Positions 34,222-45,866 of a DNA stretch of 64,000 nt are shown piece after piece. The stretch spans positions 6,392,501-6,456,500 of the forward strand of contig CANUEZ040000129.1 of NCBI GenBank assembly GCA_948099385.1, written 5' to 3'. Source of the stretch: Fasciola hepatica. Its lineage: Eukaryota; Platyhelminthes; Trematoda; Plagiorchiida; Fasciolidae. Below the pieces are notes generated by a model. That model had not been told where the DNA came from, made no database searches, and was given only the letters and a program-made list of their open reading frames with translations. Made by a program: the position numbers and the translations under genes. Within the stretch, counting starts at the first letter, position 1; each line of letters starts with the position of its first letter.

Positions 34222-34560
34222 ATTTAACCCATTGTTATTCTTGGTGTACATCATTGATCTCTCGGTCGTTTTTAACTCACCGCGTTTACTTTGTACTGAT
34301 GATCTGAAGTTGTGATGCATACTAAGTTTTCACATTAATAGGCACTCTCTATAGGATGACCTCGACATGCTGACGCGTTGGTCCGACACATAGGCTCCTT
34401 TGATGAACCTAGGGAAGTCTGGCCACAAGCTTATTGGTTAAGTAAAGTTAACGTCGAGTTACTCTCGTTCTCTCCCTCTGGTATTCTGCTAAGAACGACA
34501 GTCTGTGAACGTGATATCCGGATGGCATTACCGACAACTATAAAAATAAGAAGCTATACG
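34222..34560 (+). mobile_element. LINE RT fragment G
   Basis: Reads NPLLFLVYIIDLSVVFNSPR followed by LLCTDDLKL, the palm with T-D-D at the catalytic turn. After a stop comes DDLDMLTRWSDT and a NLGK text. This is the palm and thumb of a CR1/L2-type LINE, truncated at both ends. Its left edge coincides with the 13-base direct repeat. Confidence 0.65.
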
Positions 34561-35508
34561 GAGTGAACGTGTGCCTCCTATATTGTTTTTTTAGTTTTTA
34601 TACGCTATGCTTGCTCGACCTCGTTTAGAGTGCGATGCTGCGGCCGCATGTCCATGCACGGCTGCCGAATCAGCCAAGCCCGGAAGAGTTCAGAGACCCG
34701 CTAGCCGCCTCATTGCAGGACCACGCGGGACGGGCTAAAAAGGTCACTTACATGCAACTGCACTATTCCCACAAACCTCTCAGAGAATACGTAGTGACCT
34801 CGTTTGTGTCTGTCGCAATATCCGCAATGATCTAGGATGAAAACTTTGGGCGATATTTCATGTACGTGGACCTTATCGAACGCGGGGGCATCCGCTGACA
34901 CCCTTGAAGCAGAAACCTATTGGTCTGCCGTTGGTTTATTGCCTGTCTTAATTGGGAATCATTAACTCTAAGTAGTAACAACCATTTGGAACTCGCTCCT
35001 AGAAGAATGTCACAGACACGGTTTAAAAACCATCCTGAGACTTTAAGCATGAGGTCGTCTGTGCTCCGCATGCTAAAAGAAATCTTGACGTAACAGACGC
35101 TCGCAAAACCAGTGCGGTTTCCGCAACTAGATAGGCAGGTGTCTGTCTCTGTCTTGAAAACACAAAGCTGGGAGCCACGAAAACTCTCCGGAAACAAAAC
35201 TATCAGGATAACTGGTTGGCCTCGGCCACTTCCGTTAACTGAATCGAAGAACGAAGACGTGAACGATCCAACATTCAAGCAAAAAATAGACGATTTTCTG
35301 ACTGATATTCGGTGTGATTGTCTTCCTTGAGACAAAGCAAAAGAGCCCTCATGACGAGACTTGTGAGGGAGGTGTCGTTTCGCTTCAAAATTTCGAGGAA
35401 TAGGGCTCACATGGGCTGACTTCCGACTACCCTTCACCTGAAGACTGAAGACTGAAGGCAACAGAACATAAGAAGACCCATCCGCGGCACCGTCCGACTT
35501 GTGTTCCG
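34561..35508. other. unassigned stretch with long antisense ORF
   Basis: A 209-codon minus-strand frame (34832-35461) is the longest open frame here with no transposon match, and it lacks any motif I know. The plus strand holds a 72-codon frame (35112-35330) ending in acidic text (NEDVNDPTFKQKIDDFLTD) that looks more protein-like and could be a terminal exon. Both cannot easily be real. No function is assigned. Confidence 0.25.
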
Positions 35509-35551
35509 GTTCAGTTCAGTTCAGTTCAGTTCAGTTCAGTTCAGTTCAGTT
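35509..35551 (-). repeat. (TGAAC)n tail of CR1-A
   Basis: About eight and a half GTTCA units on the plus strand, immediately after the 3' UTR of the minus-strand LINE. It matches the CTGAA pentamer at 8476-8496 and 38612-38633. Confidence 0.85.
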
Positions 35552-35734
35552 TGCACAGGACTTGGTGTGGCTAGAGCCAATCGTGTGTCCAGATAGTTGT
35601 GTTGTCGGCGCGTTTCCGTAGCTCCCAACACTGCGTGATTTTCTTTTTCTGAAAGGCAGAAATTTTGTGCAGTATCAGCCCTGGCAGAGTAAGGTGGAAA
35701 CAATAAGTAAATTGCATCTGACCATAAAAGCTGC

Positions 35735-37555
35735 TTAACATAACTCGGGGTATACTGCCACCCAACATAGGTCTACTGCTTTCTTAAAAGCCTTCACTGT
35801 TGTGGTATTTATGACCTCTTCCGGGAGCTTATTCCAATAGGGTACCACTCTATTTGAGAAGTACTTCGCCCTAATTTGGAGCCTGGAATGTTTCCTTTGT
35901 AATCTAAGGCTATGCCCCCTTGTGCCTCTCTCGGGGATCAGCGAAAAAAGGTCTTCTCGACTTACTCCTGACAGTCCTTTCATTACCTTGAAGGTTTCTA
36001 TCAAATCCCCGCGAATGCGCCGTCTTTCCATCGAGAATAGGTCTAGGGCACGGAGACGCTCTGTGTAGTTAAGCCCCCTTTGCCCAGCCACCATTCTAGT
36101 GGCTAGCCCTTGCACTTTCTCCAGACTGTCGATATCTTTCTGGTAGTACGGTGCCCAGGCCTGCACGCAGTACTCCATATGCGGCCTAACTATGGTCTGA
36201 TATATCCGAACGAATATCTCCGGATCTCTACACGACATAGTGGATCTAACTCGAAAGAGTTCTCTCCCGGCCGTATTGGCTGCTGAGGTGCACTGCTTTG
36301 ACGGCTTAAAGCTGTTGTCCATTATAACGCCCAAGTCTTTGACCTGCGAGACCACTTGCAACGAACCCACACCATCCCCACTAGCCCCCGTATTTGTGGT
36401 CAAGCATTGACACTTGGTGAGGTTTAGTGGAACGTCCCATTTGCGTGCCCAGTTTTGTACTGCTAACACGTCAAGTTATATATCTACTCCAGCTATCTTG
36501 ACGTCATCGGCAAACATAAAGGTGTGGTTTGTAAGCCCACGTGCCAGGTCGTTGATGAGGATGAGGAAGAGCAGAGGGCCGAGCACCGAGCCCTGTGGCA
36601 CCCCACTTGTTACACCTTCCGGTTTTGAAACATGACTCCCCACCTTAACACTAAAGGTTCGCCCTGCTAAGAAACTATTTATCCATTGTCTTGCCTTTTC
36701 AACAATTCCCATGGACTGCAGTTTGACGTCCAGAAATCTGTGGTTCACGGAATCAAATGCCTTTCTGAAGTCCAAGTAACAGACCGCAATCGATTGCCCT
36801 TCGTCCAGACGCTTGGTTACCTCATCGAGGAACAGCAGGAGATTCGTCAGACAGGATCGCCCTGCCACAAACCCATGCTGAGCATTTGATATGAGGTTGT
36901 GTTGAACCAAATGCCTAGAGATCTGCTTCCTGACTATTCGCTCCAGGCACTTACACAGTACCGAAGTCAAGCTAACCGGCCGGTAATTTTCCGCCTTTTG
37001 CCGGGGCCCACTCTTGTAAATGCCTACCACTGTTGCTCTCCTCCAGTCTCCCGGCACAATTCCCTCTCTAAGTGACGTTTCATACAGCTTCGTCACCGGA
37101 GCCTTCAGGACCTCGGCCAGAGGCTGAACGATTGCTGGATGAATCCCGTCTGGACCTGCCGCTTTGTTTCTATTCAAAGTTTGCAACTCCGCGTACACTT
37201 CTTCTTCTCCTACAGTATGTTCGGGTATTGGAGGCGCCTGTGGGCCCTCCATTCTTTCCTCCAAACTATTTTCTGGTCGATATATGCTCTTGAAGAATTC
37301 CAAGAGCATGTCAGCCTTGTCTTCGTCGTTTAGAGCTAGTCGTCCCTGTGCTCCTTCCAAAGTTGCTACGCTCTCTCTCATACGTTTGTGAGATTGCACG
37401 TAGGCGTAGAATCGCTTTGGGTTTGTGCGGACCGACGCCGCTAACCGACGCTCGAAAGCATATTTCTCCACTCTTTGGATCTCTTGAGCCTTGTTCCTAG
37501 CCATCTTATAGCTATTCCATGCCCCCTGAGTTCTGTACAGCTGTACGCCGCCCAT
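35735..37555 (-). pseudogene. CR1-A reverse transcriptase and C-terminal domain
   Basis: RT from the linker through NKAAGPDGIHPAIVQPLAEV, ENYRPVSLTSVLCKCLERI, NAQHGFVAGRSCLTNLL and CYLDFRKAFDSVNHRF. GVPQGSVLGPLLFLILINDL follows, then the catalytic FADD (36503-36514), intact. A TAA at 36476 interrupts the palm-to-thumb link. The thumb and C-terminal domain then stay open for 245 codons to 35735 and end with NRVVPYWNKLPEEVINT and KAFKKAVD. Apart from the stop it looks young. Confidence 0.85.
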
Positions 37556-38499
37556 CGTTGCCTACGAATAACTATGACCTTGCGGACCTTTGACTTCCAC
37601 CATGGGGGTAGACTTCTACTGCTTGCCACCGTCAGGGGTGCGAACTCATCTGTAAGTTCGAGTAGCCCCATCTTGATGGTCTCCCAACGTTCCTCTACGG
37701 ATGCATTTGTGTGTCTCGGTGTCCACTGAATTTCCTCCGCCGCCTTCTTCAGTTCATTTATGTTGATTCTCCCATAGCGCCGACGTAACACGATTTCCTT
37801 CGGCGCCTTGCTTAGTCTTAGTGTGACCCTTAGGACTACATGATCACTTTTTCCAAGTGGCTCTTCCCACTTAATTTCCTTAACGTCCTGATGGTGCCGA
37901 GTTATGATTAAGTCAAGGAGAGACGGGTGCTGTCCACCTCTGTGTCTAGTGGCCTGTGTCACCTGCTGCGTAAGTGCATGTAACTGGACCCACTGCATAA
38001 ACTTGTCGCCCGTTGATCCCCTTGGTGCGATCCCGCTTTCCCAGTTAATTTCGGGTAGATTGAGATCCCCTAATAAGATGAACTCCTTTGTCTGTGCCAG
38101 CACCGCATCCAGCATTTGGAAGAGCTCAACATCTTCCTCATCTGTGGCTAGCGGTGCCCTGTAGATACAGATAATGCATACTGTACGCCCCTCGATCCTG
38201 ATAAAGCAGGATCTCACCTGTACATTACCGGAGACTAAGTTGAACGGAGCCTCCCAATGGCCTATGTCGGTCCGTATTAGAAGTGCCACTCCGCCCCCCT
38301 GCCTTCCATCTGTTCTATCCTGTCTGTAGGCAGCGTATCCCTGGAAGCGCATGTCAGTATATGGCTTTATCCAAGCTTCCGTCAAAGCTACGACCTCAGA
38401 CTCTGCGATCCTAGCCGTCAACTCCCCTCTTTTTCCCGGGAGACTGCAGGTGTTGGTGTACCATATTGACGGTTCCCTGGTCCTCGTTACTGACTTCAT
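37441..38499 (-). pseudogene. CR1-A endonuclease
   Basis: Target-nicking AP-type endonuclease, 352 codons to the frameshift. IWYTNTCSLPGKRGELTARI opens the fold. ALTEAWIKP carries the metal-binding Glu. FILLGDLNLPEINWE holds the G-D-L-N loop, and LGKSDHVVLRV the S-D-H triad member. All key residues are present. The frame runs on into the RT linker (RRQRWAAY) and then shifts by one base near 37545. The true start is lost with the 5' truncation. Confidence 0.85.
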
Positions 38500-38611
38500 T
38501 GCTAATTCTAGGGCTAGGGTATCCTCGGGCGCAATCTCCGAGGTGATGCCCCGTTTTTTGCCTCTAAAGGTGTCGGCGGTGCATCATCTTGCATATCGAG
38601 TGAGACTCTGA

Positions 38612-38802
38612 GTTCAGTTCAGTTCAGTTCAGTCTGCACAGGACAGGTAATGGCCACTGCCAATCGAGCGCCCAGAATTCCTTCGATGGTATGCACACCA
38701 GTTATGCACCCACCACTGCCGAGTGTATTTCGTCGAATCCCCGCTAAAAATGAGAGGGAAACGGAAAACCTCATCGCACATCAACTGTGAGAGACATTAT
38801 GC
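38612..38802 (-). mobile_element. CR1-D family 3' UTR fragment
   Basis: A (GTTCA)n tail (38612-38633) followed by GCACAGGACAGGTAATGGCC and CGGAAAACCTC strings that also occur at 48055-48270 and, more diverged, at 55446-55670. It is the last about 190 bases of the D-type LINE only; similarity stops near 38800. Confidence 0.75.
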
Positions 38803-39010
38803 TCAGCACCAGTCCAACCTCACTATCACTGATAGCAACTTCATGATGACCGTCTGCTGGTCTACGGTTGTCTCATGCTGTCCCCCAGTGTCTCGTCTAT
38901 GCACGCGTTCAGAGAAGCTCTTTAGAGCCTGCGCTTTCTCGCAAACGCCCGTTGACTGCACTCCGTTTTCGTTGACTATGAACCCCACGGCGACTCTTGC
39001 TGTAGCCTTG
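38803..39010 (-). other. unassigned ORF with possible splice acceptor
   Basis: A minus-strand frame of about 70 codons reads like ordinary protein (VAVGFIVNENGVQSTGVCEK, then VDQQTVIMKLLSVIV) and ends in a stop at 38803. An AG preceded by CTATAACTGTGTCTAG lies at about 39015, so it could be a short terminal exon. I recognise no family. Confidence 0.25.
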
Positions 39011-39341
39011 GACTAGACACAGTTATAGTAAGCCTCAGGACATGCCTTTAATCTACGCGCTAGGGCTGCTTCAAATCTTTCTTGGCTATCTCGCTGATTA
39101 GTTCTTTTCAGTTCAGTTGTCTTGAGTTTTGAAGTAATACATGGGTAAGAGGCTAAAGCCCAAATGTTCCCGAACCTTGTGATTATCTTGTTATCTGAAC
39201 GTCACCAGTGAGCTGTGAGATAGTTCGCTAGATGGCGGGGAAATGGAAAAAGGGTTCAAAATACAAATCTTGACAGTGTCCTGCATCTGGTATTGCCGGC
39301 GAGCTAGAAGATAGACCACTGGACAATGCAAAAAGCTCATG
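39011..39341. other. no gene seen
   Basis: Contains a short TTCAGTTCAG motif near 39107 that resembles the LINE tail pentamer. Otherwise featureless. Confidence 0.4.
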
Positions 39342-39640
39342 CACCAGCCACCATTCTAGCCGCTAGCCCTTGCGCTTTCTCCAGACCTTCTATGTTTTTC
39401 TGGTAGTACGATTCCCAGGCTTGCGAGCAATACTCCACCTGCGGCCTAACCATGGCTTGGTATATCGGAACGAAAATCTCCGGCTCTCTACACGATATAA
39501 TGGATCTAACTCGAAGGAGTTCTCTCCAGGCTATATTGGCAGCGGCGAGGAACTGCTTCGACGGCACGAAGCTGTTGTCCATTATAGCGCCCAATTCTAC
39601 GACCCAAGGGACCACTTGCAACGAACCCACACCAATCCCA
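39342..39640 (-). mobile_element. CR1-like LINE B, piece 1 (C-terminal part)
   Basis: Open for 97 codons (SLQVVPWVVELGAIMDNSFV and VEYCSQAWESYYQKN are visible) and colinear with CR1-A 36090-36380. It ends at CACACCAATCCCA (39628-39640), where the next base starts the (TAA)n tail of LINE E. The next CR1 residues continue at 47962. Confidence 0.8.
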
Positions 39641-39641
39641 A

Positions 39642-39675
39642 CAATAATAATAATAATTATTATTATTATTATAAT
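39642..39675 (-). repeat. (TAA)n/(TTA)n tail of LINE E
   Basis: AATAATAATAATAATTATT and continuing ATT units, immediately against CR1-B. It is the expected 3' end for a minus-strand element. Confidence 0.75.
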
Positions 39676-42596
39676 GGTTTACTTCAGAGACGCTCGAGGC
39701 ATGTTAGACTCATGATCAAGTTTTTACAAGCGATGAAGAGGACAGACAAAATTCGTTACAAAGTAGAAATATATATGACAAAAGTGGGATGGGTGGGCTC
39801 AGGAGGTAGATAAATGTATGATGACTGTATGCACAACAAAGAAAACTGGGGAGAGTTCAAAAGAACCCAAGGGGGGATTCACAAGGATGCCCGGTGGATA
39901 TGAGGTTTGAGGTCAGGTGGAGAGTCTGACTGGTCCAAGTGGGGACATCTGAAAACTGACAGATATACATGAAAGGGGCTAAAAATTGATATAAGAAACT
40001 GGGGTAGCGGGAGAAGGTGGAGAAATAAGAGGGCTACATTGCTAGGGATTAGAGAGCAATGAAGCCTTGCTGCACTGCAGTAGATGGTTAGCGGATGGAG
40101 CACAAAACGCATCGTAGTACAGGCAGTGAACCTTGGAAGAAGTAAAGGGTGGTACAGATGGCAAAATTTATTTGGAGGGATTGGATAAGTTTATTGTGAG
40201 GCACAGTTGTGAAAAGAATGAACGCATATGATGGGGTCACCGGGATGATAGTATGAGAAATGGCCGGCAAAATGTGCAGGATGCAGAGCGAATGTATATA
40301 TATACATATGAAGATACATGTATATAAATAGATATGCAAGGAGCAGGAGCAGAGAGTGATGGATTGCTGGGAGAAAAAAGTATCAGTGATTGGAAGATGT
40401 AGGTAGGGTTGGATCAAATGTGTAGGATCGGCGTGGGAAAATTCAGACAAATTTCTTCATGACAGGTAACATGGTGGATCAACAGAGGAAGAAGACTGGA
40501 GAGGCACAGAAGTGACGCCGACTGTGAACAGCAGATCGTATACGAGGGAAGATAAAGGATGGGATCGAAGAGAACTGGTAGGAATGGGTCTTATTATTTG
40601 ATCAACACAGGTGTGGCATATGGTGATGGACCAGAGGAATCGGGTAGTGACAGATCAAACGATTTGGAACTGTAAAAGAACATCACGACGTAACGTTGTC
40701 TTTACAATCGGTGGAACATGGAAAAGCAAACCACACCGAAAGACACACAGAAAAATGCCTGTAGCGAGCAATAAACGGACCGAGGGATGAAAGCGATGAC
40801 CGAGGAGACACAGGTAAGACATGATCAATCAGATCATTTTACTGCAGATGAAACATGAATGAGGCAGAGAAGGAAGCAGGACGCCCCAGAATAAGTGAAC
40901 CCGTAATAGAACAAAAAGGCCCAAGAAATGAGTGCGCGACGGAGTTGGGGCAATGGACCTGGAGAGCTGTGTACCGGCAGACAATTGAACAGGTGGAATA
41001 AGCAGGTGGATGCTAATCGGGACACTGCCTAATGGAAAGAGCCACAAAGGAATCGCGGAGCCAAGAAGGGAAAATATGGTGGTGGTGATTAGATAGTAAG
41101 TGCGACTGTAAAAGAAGCAAAGTTTGGAGCGGAAAGTTCTAATATACGGATTGGTCATGGGTGCTGGTGTGATTGGTGCATAGTGGCATTGGGAATGAGG
41201 AAGAAGGACAAGGAGGGACTTAACAAAACGACAGGCAGTGAGGTATAAGAATGCCATCAGTGGGCATTATTAGTACAGGGTAGTACCAAGTGAACAGAGA
41301 CTGAGAGCCGTCAATGACGGCACATTGAAAAAATGAATATTGGCTGGTGTCGGCAAAGAAGAGTGGGTAGGACGATAGTGACGTCATGCGATCAGAGGTG
41401 ATATGGTGAGAGGCGATAGGAGCAAGGACAGAATGAGCAGCTGTGCATACCGGGATAGAACGAGAGAAATGGAAAGTGGTAACAGATGGTAAGAAATGAA
41501 GGTGAGCGTACTGTGGCGGAACAAGTGTGAAGGCATGCAATTTTCGACCGACGGTATTGCATGCAGCAGTCCGAGAAAAGTTAGAGCGTGCGGTCTACAA
41601 CCGGTGCTAGTGGGTGGGACTGGCCGTGAGCTGGGCACTCAACCTAAAAACACTTCGTGAAGTAAACACAGGAGGTGTGATTCAACAGACAAACTGCGCA
41701 CGCACATCGTTGCAGGCGGCCCGCAAGCCCGATGTGCGCCGGCCAAAGCAGTGGATTTGGCCGCGCTTCGCACCGTTGGGAGTGGCACGAGTGGCCGTTG
41801 ATAATTGTACAGGAGCAAAGAGACCGCGATGGGGATGTGTGATCCACGATCATTTGGCCAGATTGTGAGTCCATGGACGGCGGAGCCAACGGGAACAACG
41901 AGTGGCAGACGGACGCGTAGCAATATTATCCAGGCGCACCTGCCAGGGAGGTGGTCAGCACAATGCCCAAAGTGGCTGACCGTGATGGGGGATCACTGGA
42001 AAAGGAAGAGGGATAGAAAAGCGCAATCTGGGTGTGCCCTCGCTGAGGAGCACCGGATACTGAGGACAGAGAACATAAAAAAGATAGATGATGGATGAAC
42101 GTGTGTGAGCAACGGGGTTATCTTATGAAAGCAGGGGATAAGTTCGCTGTGGATCAGGGATGGCAATGGCCATAGTTCTTGGCACTGAAGAGAGGAGTGT
42201 TGGGCACGGAGTATACCTTTTGGTCTGTGGCTCAGAGGTAGTAGGGTCACAGTGCGAGGCCTCTTCCAAAGACCAGATCGGTGGGGACGAACTCATTGGT
42301 GGGCAATATAGCTTTGGGAACTTGTAATTATAACACAAGTGCGAGTAGTGCGGAGGCACTGTGTAAGCTCAGGAGGGCTTATTCCAGATTTTGGAATAAG
42401 CTGTCAGAAAGAATAGGGACTTCAGACTGAGATTAGATCGAGGGACAGGGAGAAAGAAGGCACGATGTCAGACGTGGTAGGAGCAGGGGGCAGCGAACGA
42501 CGTGTGATAGGTGCAGGCCTGGTTATGAATCAGCTTAAAGGGGGCAACAAGGTTGGGCCTCATGCAACGAATCCGCAGAGGCTAAATTTGTAGCTC
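39676..42596 (-). other. LINE E 3' region, purine-rich plus strand
   Basis: No protein motif. Long antisense open frames (for example 40829-41257, which would give hydrophobic protein) are explained by the pyrimidine-rich minus strand. I take it as 3' UTR or an additional non-coding part of LINE E. Confidence 0.45.
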
Positions 42597-44244
42597 TCAG
42601 CGCTGGCCGTATGTAAGGGCTACGGATACGTCCAACAGCGTTTTGGTAAAGGTACACCGTATGTTCTCAGGAAATACAATAGGGGAAAGCGGCCGGAGGC
42701 TGGAGGTAATGGGACAATATTCTAGGAGCCGTCTTACATATGAGAGATATATGGAGAAGCGACTGGCCGGTAGTATGAAACATCGACGAATCAGGCCTAG
42801 GGTTTGCTCAGCTTTAGCCACTTAGAACGATGTTTGCTCTGAGAAGGTAAAGGAACAGGAGTAGCGTACTCCAAGGTCTATAACAGCGGGGTGTATGGGG
42901 ATGGGTAGGCCCTCCAGACAAATTTGGCCGGGCGGTACAGTGCACTTGCAAGGTAGGGGGAAGCTTTTCTCCGTAGAGAATTTCATGAACCACGAGATGC
43001 ACCGAGTTTGGAGAGAGGGAGTAAGTCGCGCGATATGTTGCATAGGGTCATGGATAGGTCATTAGGGAGGAAGGAGTAAACTATTTTAATATGGTCGGCC
43101 AAGAGGAAGGGGGTACCGTGGCGAATAGATGAGATGTCGTTGATCTAAATAAGGAATAGTAGTGGGCCTAAGACACTGCCTTGGATGACGTTGCTGGTAG
43201 TGGGTTGGGCAGAAGATAAGTGGCCATCAACGAGCACAGCTAGTGGGTTGTGAGAGAGGTACGAGGATAACCAGGAGAGCAGCGGGCCGTTAACACCAAG
43301 AGACCGGATTTTGGCTGGCAGATGCATATGGTGAAAAAGGTCAAAAGCCTTAGACATGTCAAGGAACAGGAAGATTACAGAGTTACTGACTTCGGCAGCC
43401 GACGACAGGACTTTGAGGAAGTCTAGCCAGCAGGAAGAGCGGTAGCGGGAGTTCAAGAAACCACGCTGACCAGGGTTCAGCAGGTCGTTGGATAATAGGT
43501 ACTGAACAATGTTTTTTGGTAATTCTCTCCATCACTTTGCAGACTAATGGGGTGTGGTTATCTGGGTCGTGTGGTGCACCCTTTTTGAAGCTCGGAGTTA
43601 TAACAGAGGTTTTCCACTGAGAGGGACAAACTGTGGAGCATGGAGGTGGTGCGCACATTAAGTAACAATAAAGAGAGATCAGGGCCACCAAAAAGGAGGA
43701 CGGCCAGAGGGATATCATCCGGGCCCGGTTTCGGGGAATGTTTAATGAAGGAAGCTGATTTTCCCATCTCTACGTTGGTGAAGAGAATCGATGAAAGAGA
43801 GACAGAGAGGCAGGGATGGATTGTAGGAGGGATACCGGGGCAGTTTATAAGGGAGGAAGTGAAATGCTCATTGGAGGCCTCAGAAGTAGATGCCAGGGTA
43901 TTATCGGTCAATGAGCCGCAGATGAGGAATTTGGGCGAGGTAAGATTCGAGCGATGGAACCTTCTACTACGCACGTTGGTCAAGCAGCCAGTTTCTTTGG
44001 GATGTGCTGGGGCGATGGACTCCTGCCTTCTCAGATGCGAATCCGCCATGTGACTCAGCCTAAGTTGCAGCAGGTTCATGTGCAGAAGAATTGTAAATTG
44101 GCTTGATTTAGCGAAGACAAATTGCAGCTTAGCCAGCTTACGCTCTAAAGATGACGGGCGTGATTTGCTGGACCTGAGGCGTGCATCGGTACATGGGTTA
44201 GCGGTACTTAGGCGGTGTAGGCGGTTGGAGTAAAGAAAGTTCAC
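42597..44244 (-). pseudogene. LINE E reverse transcriptase
   Basis: Linker (44244-43560), then KHSPKPGPDDIPLAVLLFGG, and after two frame changes FLFLDMSKAFDLFHHMHLPA with GSVLGPLLFLI. The catalytic turn reads LLADHIKIV (43085-43105), with His for the second Asp. The C-terminal part (QTLGLIRRCF) extends to about 42597. At least three shifts. Confidence 0.7.
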
Positions 44245-44885
44245 AACAGTGGGGGATCAAAGGAGAGAAGAAAGGTGTCCCGGTCAAGGGAACGGATTAT
44301 CATTGGTACTAGGGGCCAGTTACATGAACGGTAGAAAGCCGGAACAGGGGGAGAGGGTTGCCTCGGATGGCACCCGACAATACGGTGGTCGCTTCCGGGG
44401 AAGTGATCAGAAACCTGAGTGGTGACATCAGGAACATCAGGGGAGAATACTAGGTCCAAGATGTTGTTCCCCCTCGTAGGGCAGGGTACATTTTGGGTCC
44501 ATCCACCAAGACGGACACAGGAAAGAAAGATGGAGGGGGCGGGAGGGCTGGTATAAGAGGATCGGCAGATTGAAGGAAGGTTGAGTTCACCTGCAATATT
44601 TTTTACACTAGCGAGACAGTCAAGCGCAGCAATAAAGACATCTACGGCAGAGTCAGTTTTTTCAGGCTCGGGACCCAGGGGGAAGTAGACGCAGCCAAGA
44701 AGGAAGCTCCGGTAGGAGGCGTGAGCAGATAGCCATAACGAATCCTCAGTAAGGGGAAGAGAGGGGTGGTCAATAAGACCAGCGTGGATGGTGCAGTTGA
44801 CAAAGGCTAAACAGCCCCCTCCACGCCTGGACTGGCGGGTGTTCGAGAAGCATTGACACCCAGATATGCGAACAAGATCAAGCAA
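44241..44885 (-). pseudogene. LINE E endonuclease
   Basis: RQSRRGGGCLAFVNCTIHAG (the G-G-G-V strand) and LGCVYFPLGPEPEKTDS come first. The text IAGELNLPSI follows, in which the catalytic G-D-x-N loop has Glu for Asp. FPGSDHRIVGCH provides the S-D-H motif. NILDLVFSPDVPDV precedes it, as in CR1/L2-type elements. The N terminus continues in another frame near 44900-45160. Confidence 0.7.
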
Positions 44886-45866
44886 GGCATCATCTGACAG
44901 CCAAGATTCAGTTACTAGTGTTTTGTTAGCGTTTGAGGTAAACGCCAGAGATCAAGGACGCGATATTTTTCTAGTCATTGATCGGGCATTAGTAAGAACT
45001 AGTAGAAAGGAGCTCAGTTTCCGTGTGCGCAAAGTGTTGATACCAGGTACAAGACTATTGCGATCGCTGTGGCAAATGGAGTCAGGTCTCAGCGGGGATA
45101 GAGGGTCAATAGAGCTGGGAGGACGGGCAATGTTGGATAGGGATAGAAAATAGGCAAACCATTAGCATGACGCGCCACCGATCGCTGTAGGTAATCAGTA
45201 CGGTGGGTGTGCAACAGACTGTCAATGTGGATCGGAGGGGTGTTACGTGGTACAGGGGTAGGGGTCACGATATGGCAAAGTAAAGGGTTTAGAATATCTG
45301 TCGAGGCGGGGTGGACAGGAGAGAGTGCAGGGTGTAGGGTACTAAAGGACATGACATCGAGGGGGGAGCGATCAGTGACACAGGTCTGTGAAAGATTGTC
45401 GATATGGTCAATAGGGCGATTAGCGATATGGCCGCGGGTGTGAAGTGCAGCGCTCAGGAAAAAAATGAGGTCTTGACGGCAGGTGACCTACATGTTGGGC
45501 GGAATAAGTATGAGGTTGGTAGGTCGGCTTGGGTTGAAGATATTTGGGTGAGTAACTGGGACGTGGTCTGGGGTGGGGGGGGGAAGAGGGCGGATAAGTT
45601 GGGAAAGGTCTGGAGGTTCATGAAGGGCATGGGATCCCGTGAGTGTGGGGGTAGGTAGGTGGGGCAAGCTAGCGGGATACAGGTACGAACCTGGAGTATC
45701 TACAAGGGTACGTAAGTGGTACTTCGGAATTAGATGGGTATTGGTAGAGGGAAGCACAGGGGAACAGTGTGGGCATGCTGAGGCTGTGATATGGTGGGTT
45801 GGTGTCTGGGGACAGGAAGGGATATATGGTAACAACGGAGATGGAGGATGAGTATGACCCATTCGA

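Larger units (their letters stand above)
35509..38611 (-). mobile_element. CR1-like LINE A, nearly intact
   Basis: On the minus strand: endonuclease (38499-37441), RT (37555-36476), C-terminal domain (36469-35735), 3' UTR and a (TGAAC)n tail. Only two coding defects separate the parts: a one-base shift near 37545 and a TAA at 36476-36478. All catalytic motifs are present. The 5' end is truncated at 38611, where it meets the tail of another CR1-like copy. It is the best reference for reading the broken copies further right. Confidence 0.9.

Noticed and set aside
35509..35551. Telomere-like or CRISPR-like repeat array
   Set aside because: It is a pentamer microsatellite with no spacers, at the 3' end of a LINE.
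39879..41638. Several minus-strand hydrophobic ORFs as membrane proteins
   Set aside because: They arise from the pyrimidine-rich strand of LINE E, which avoids stops and encodes Leu, Phe, Ser and Pro by composition.
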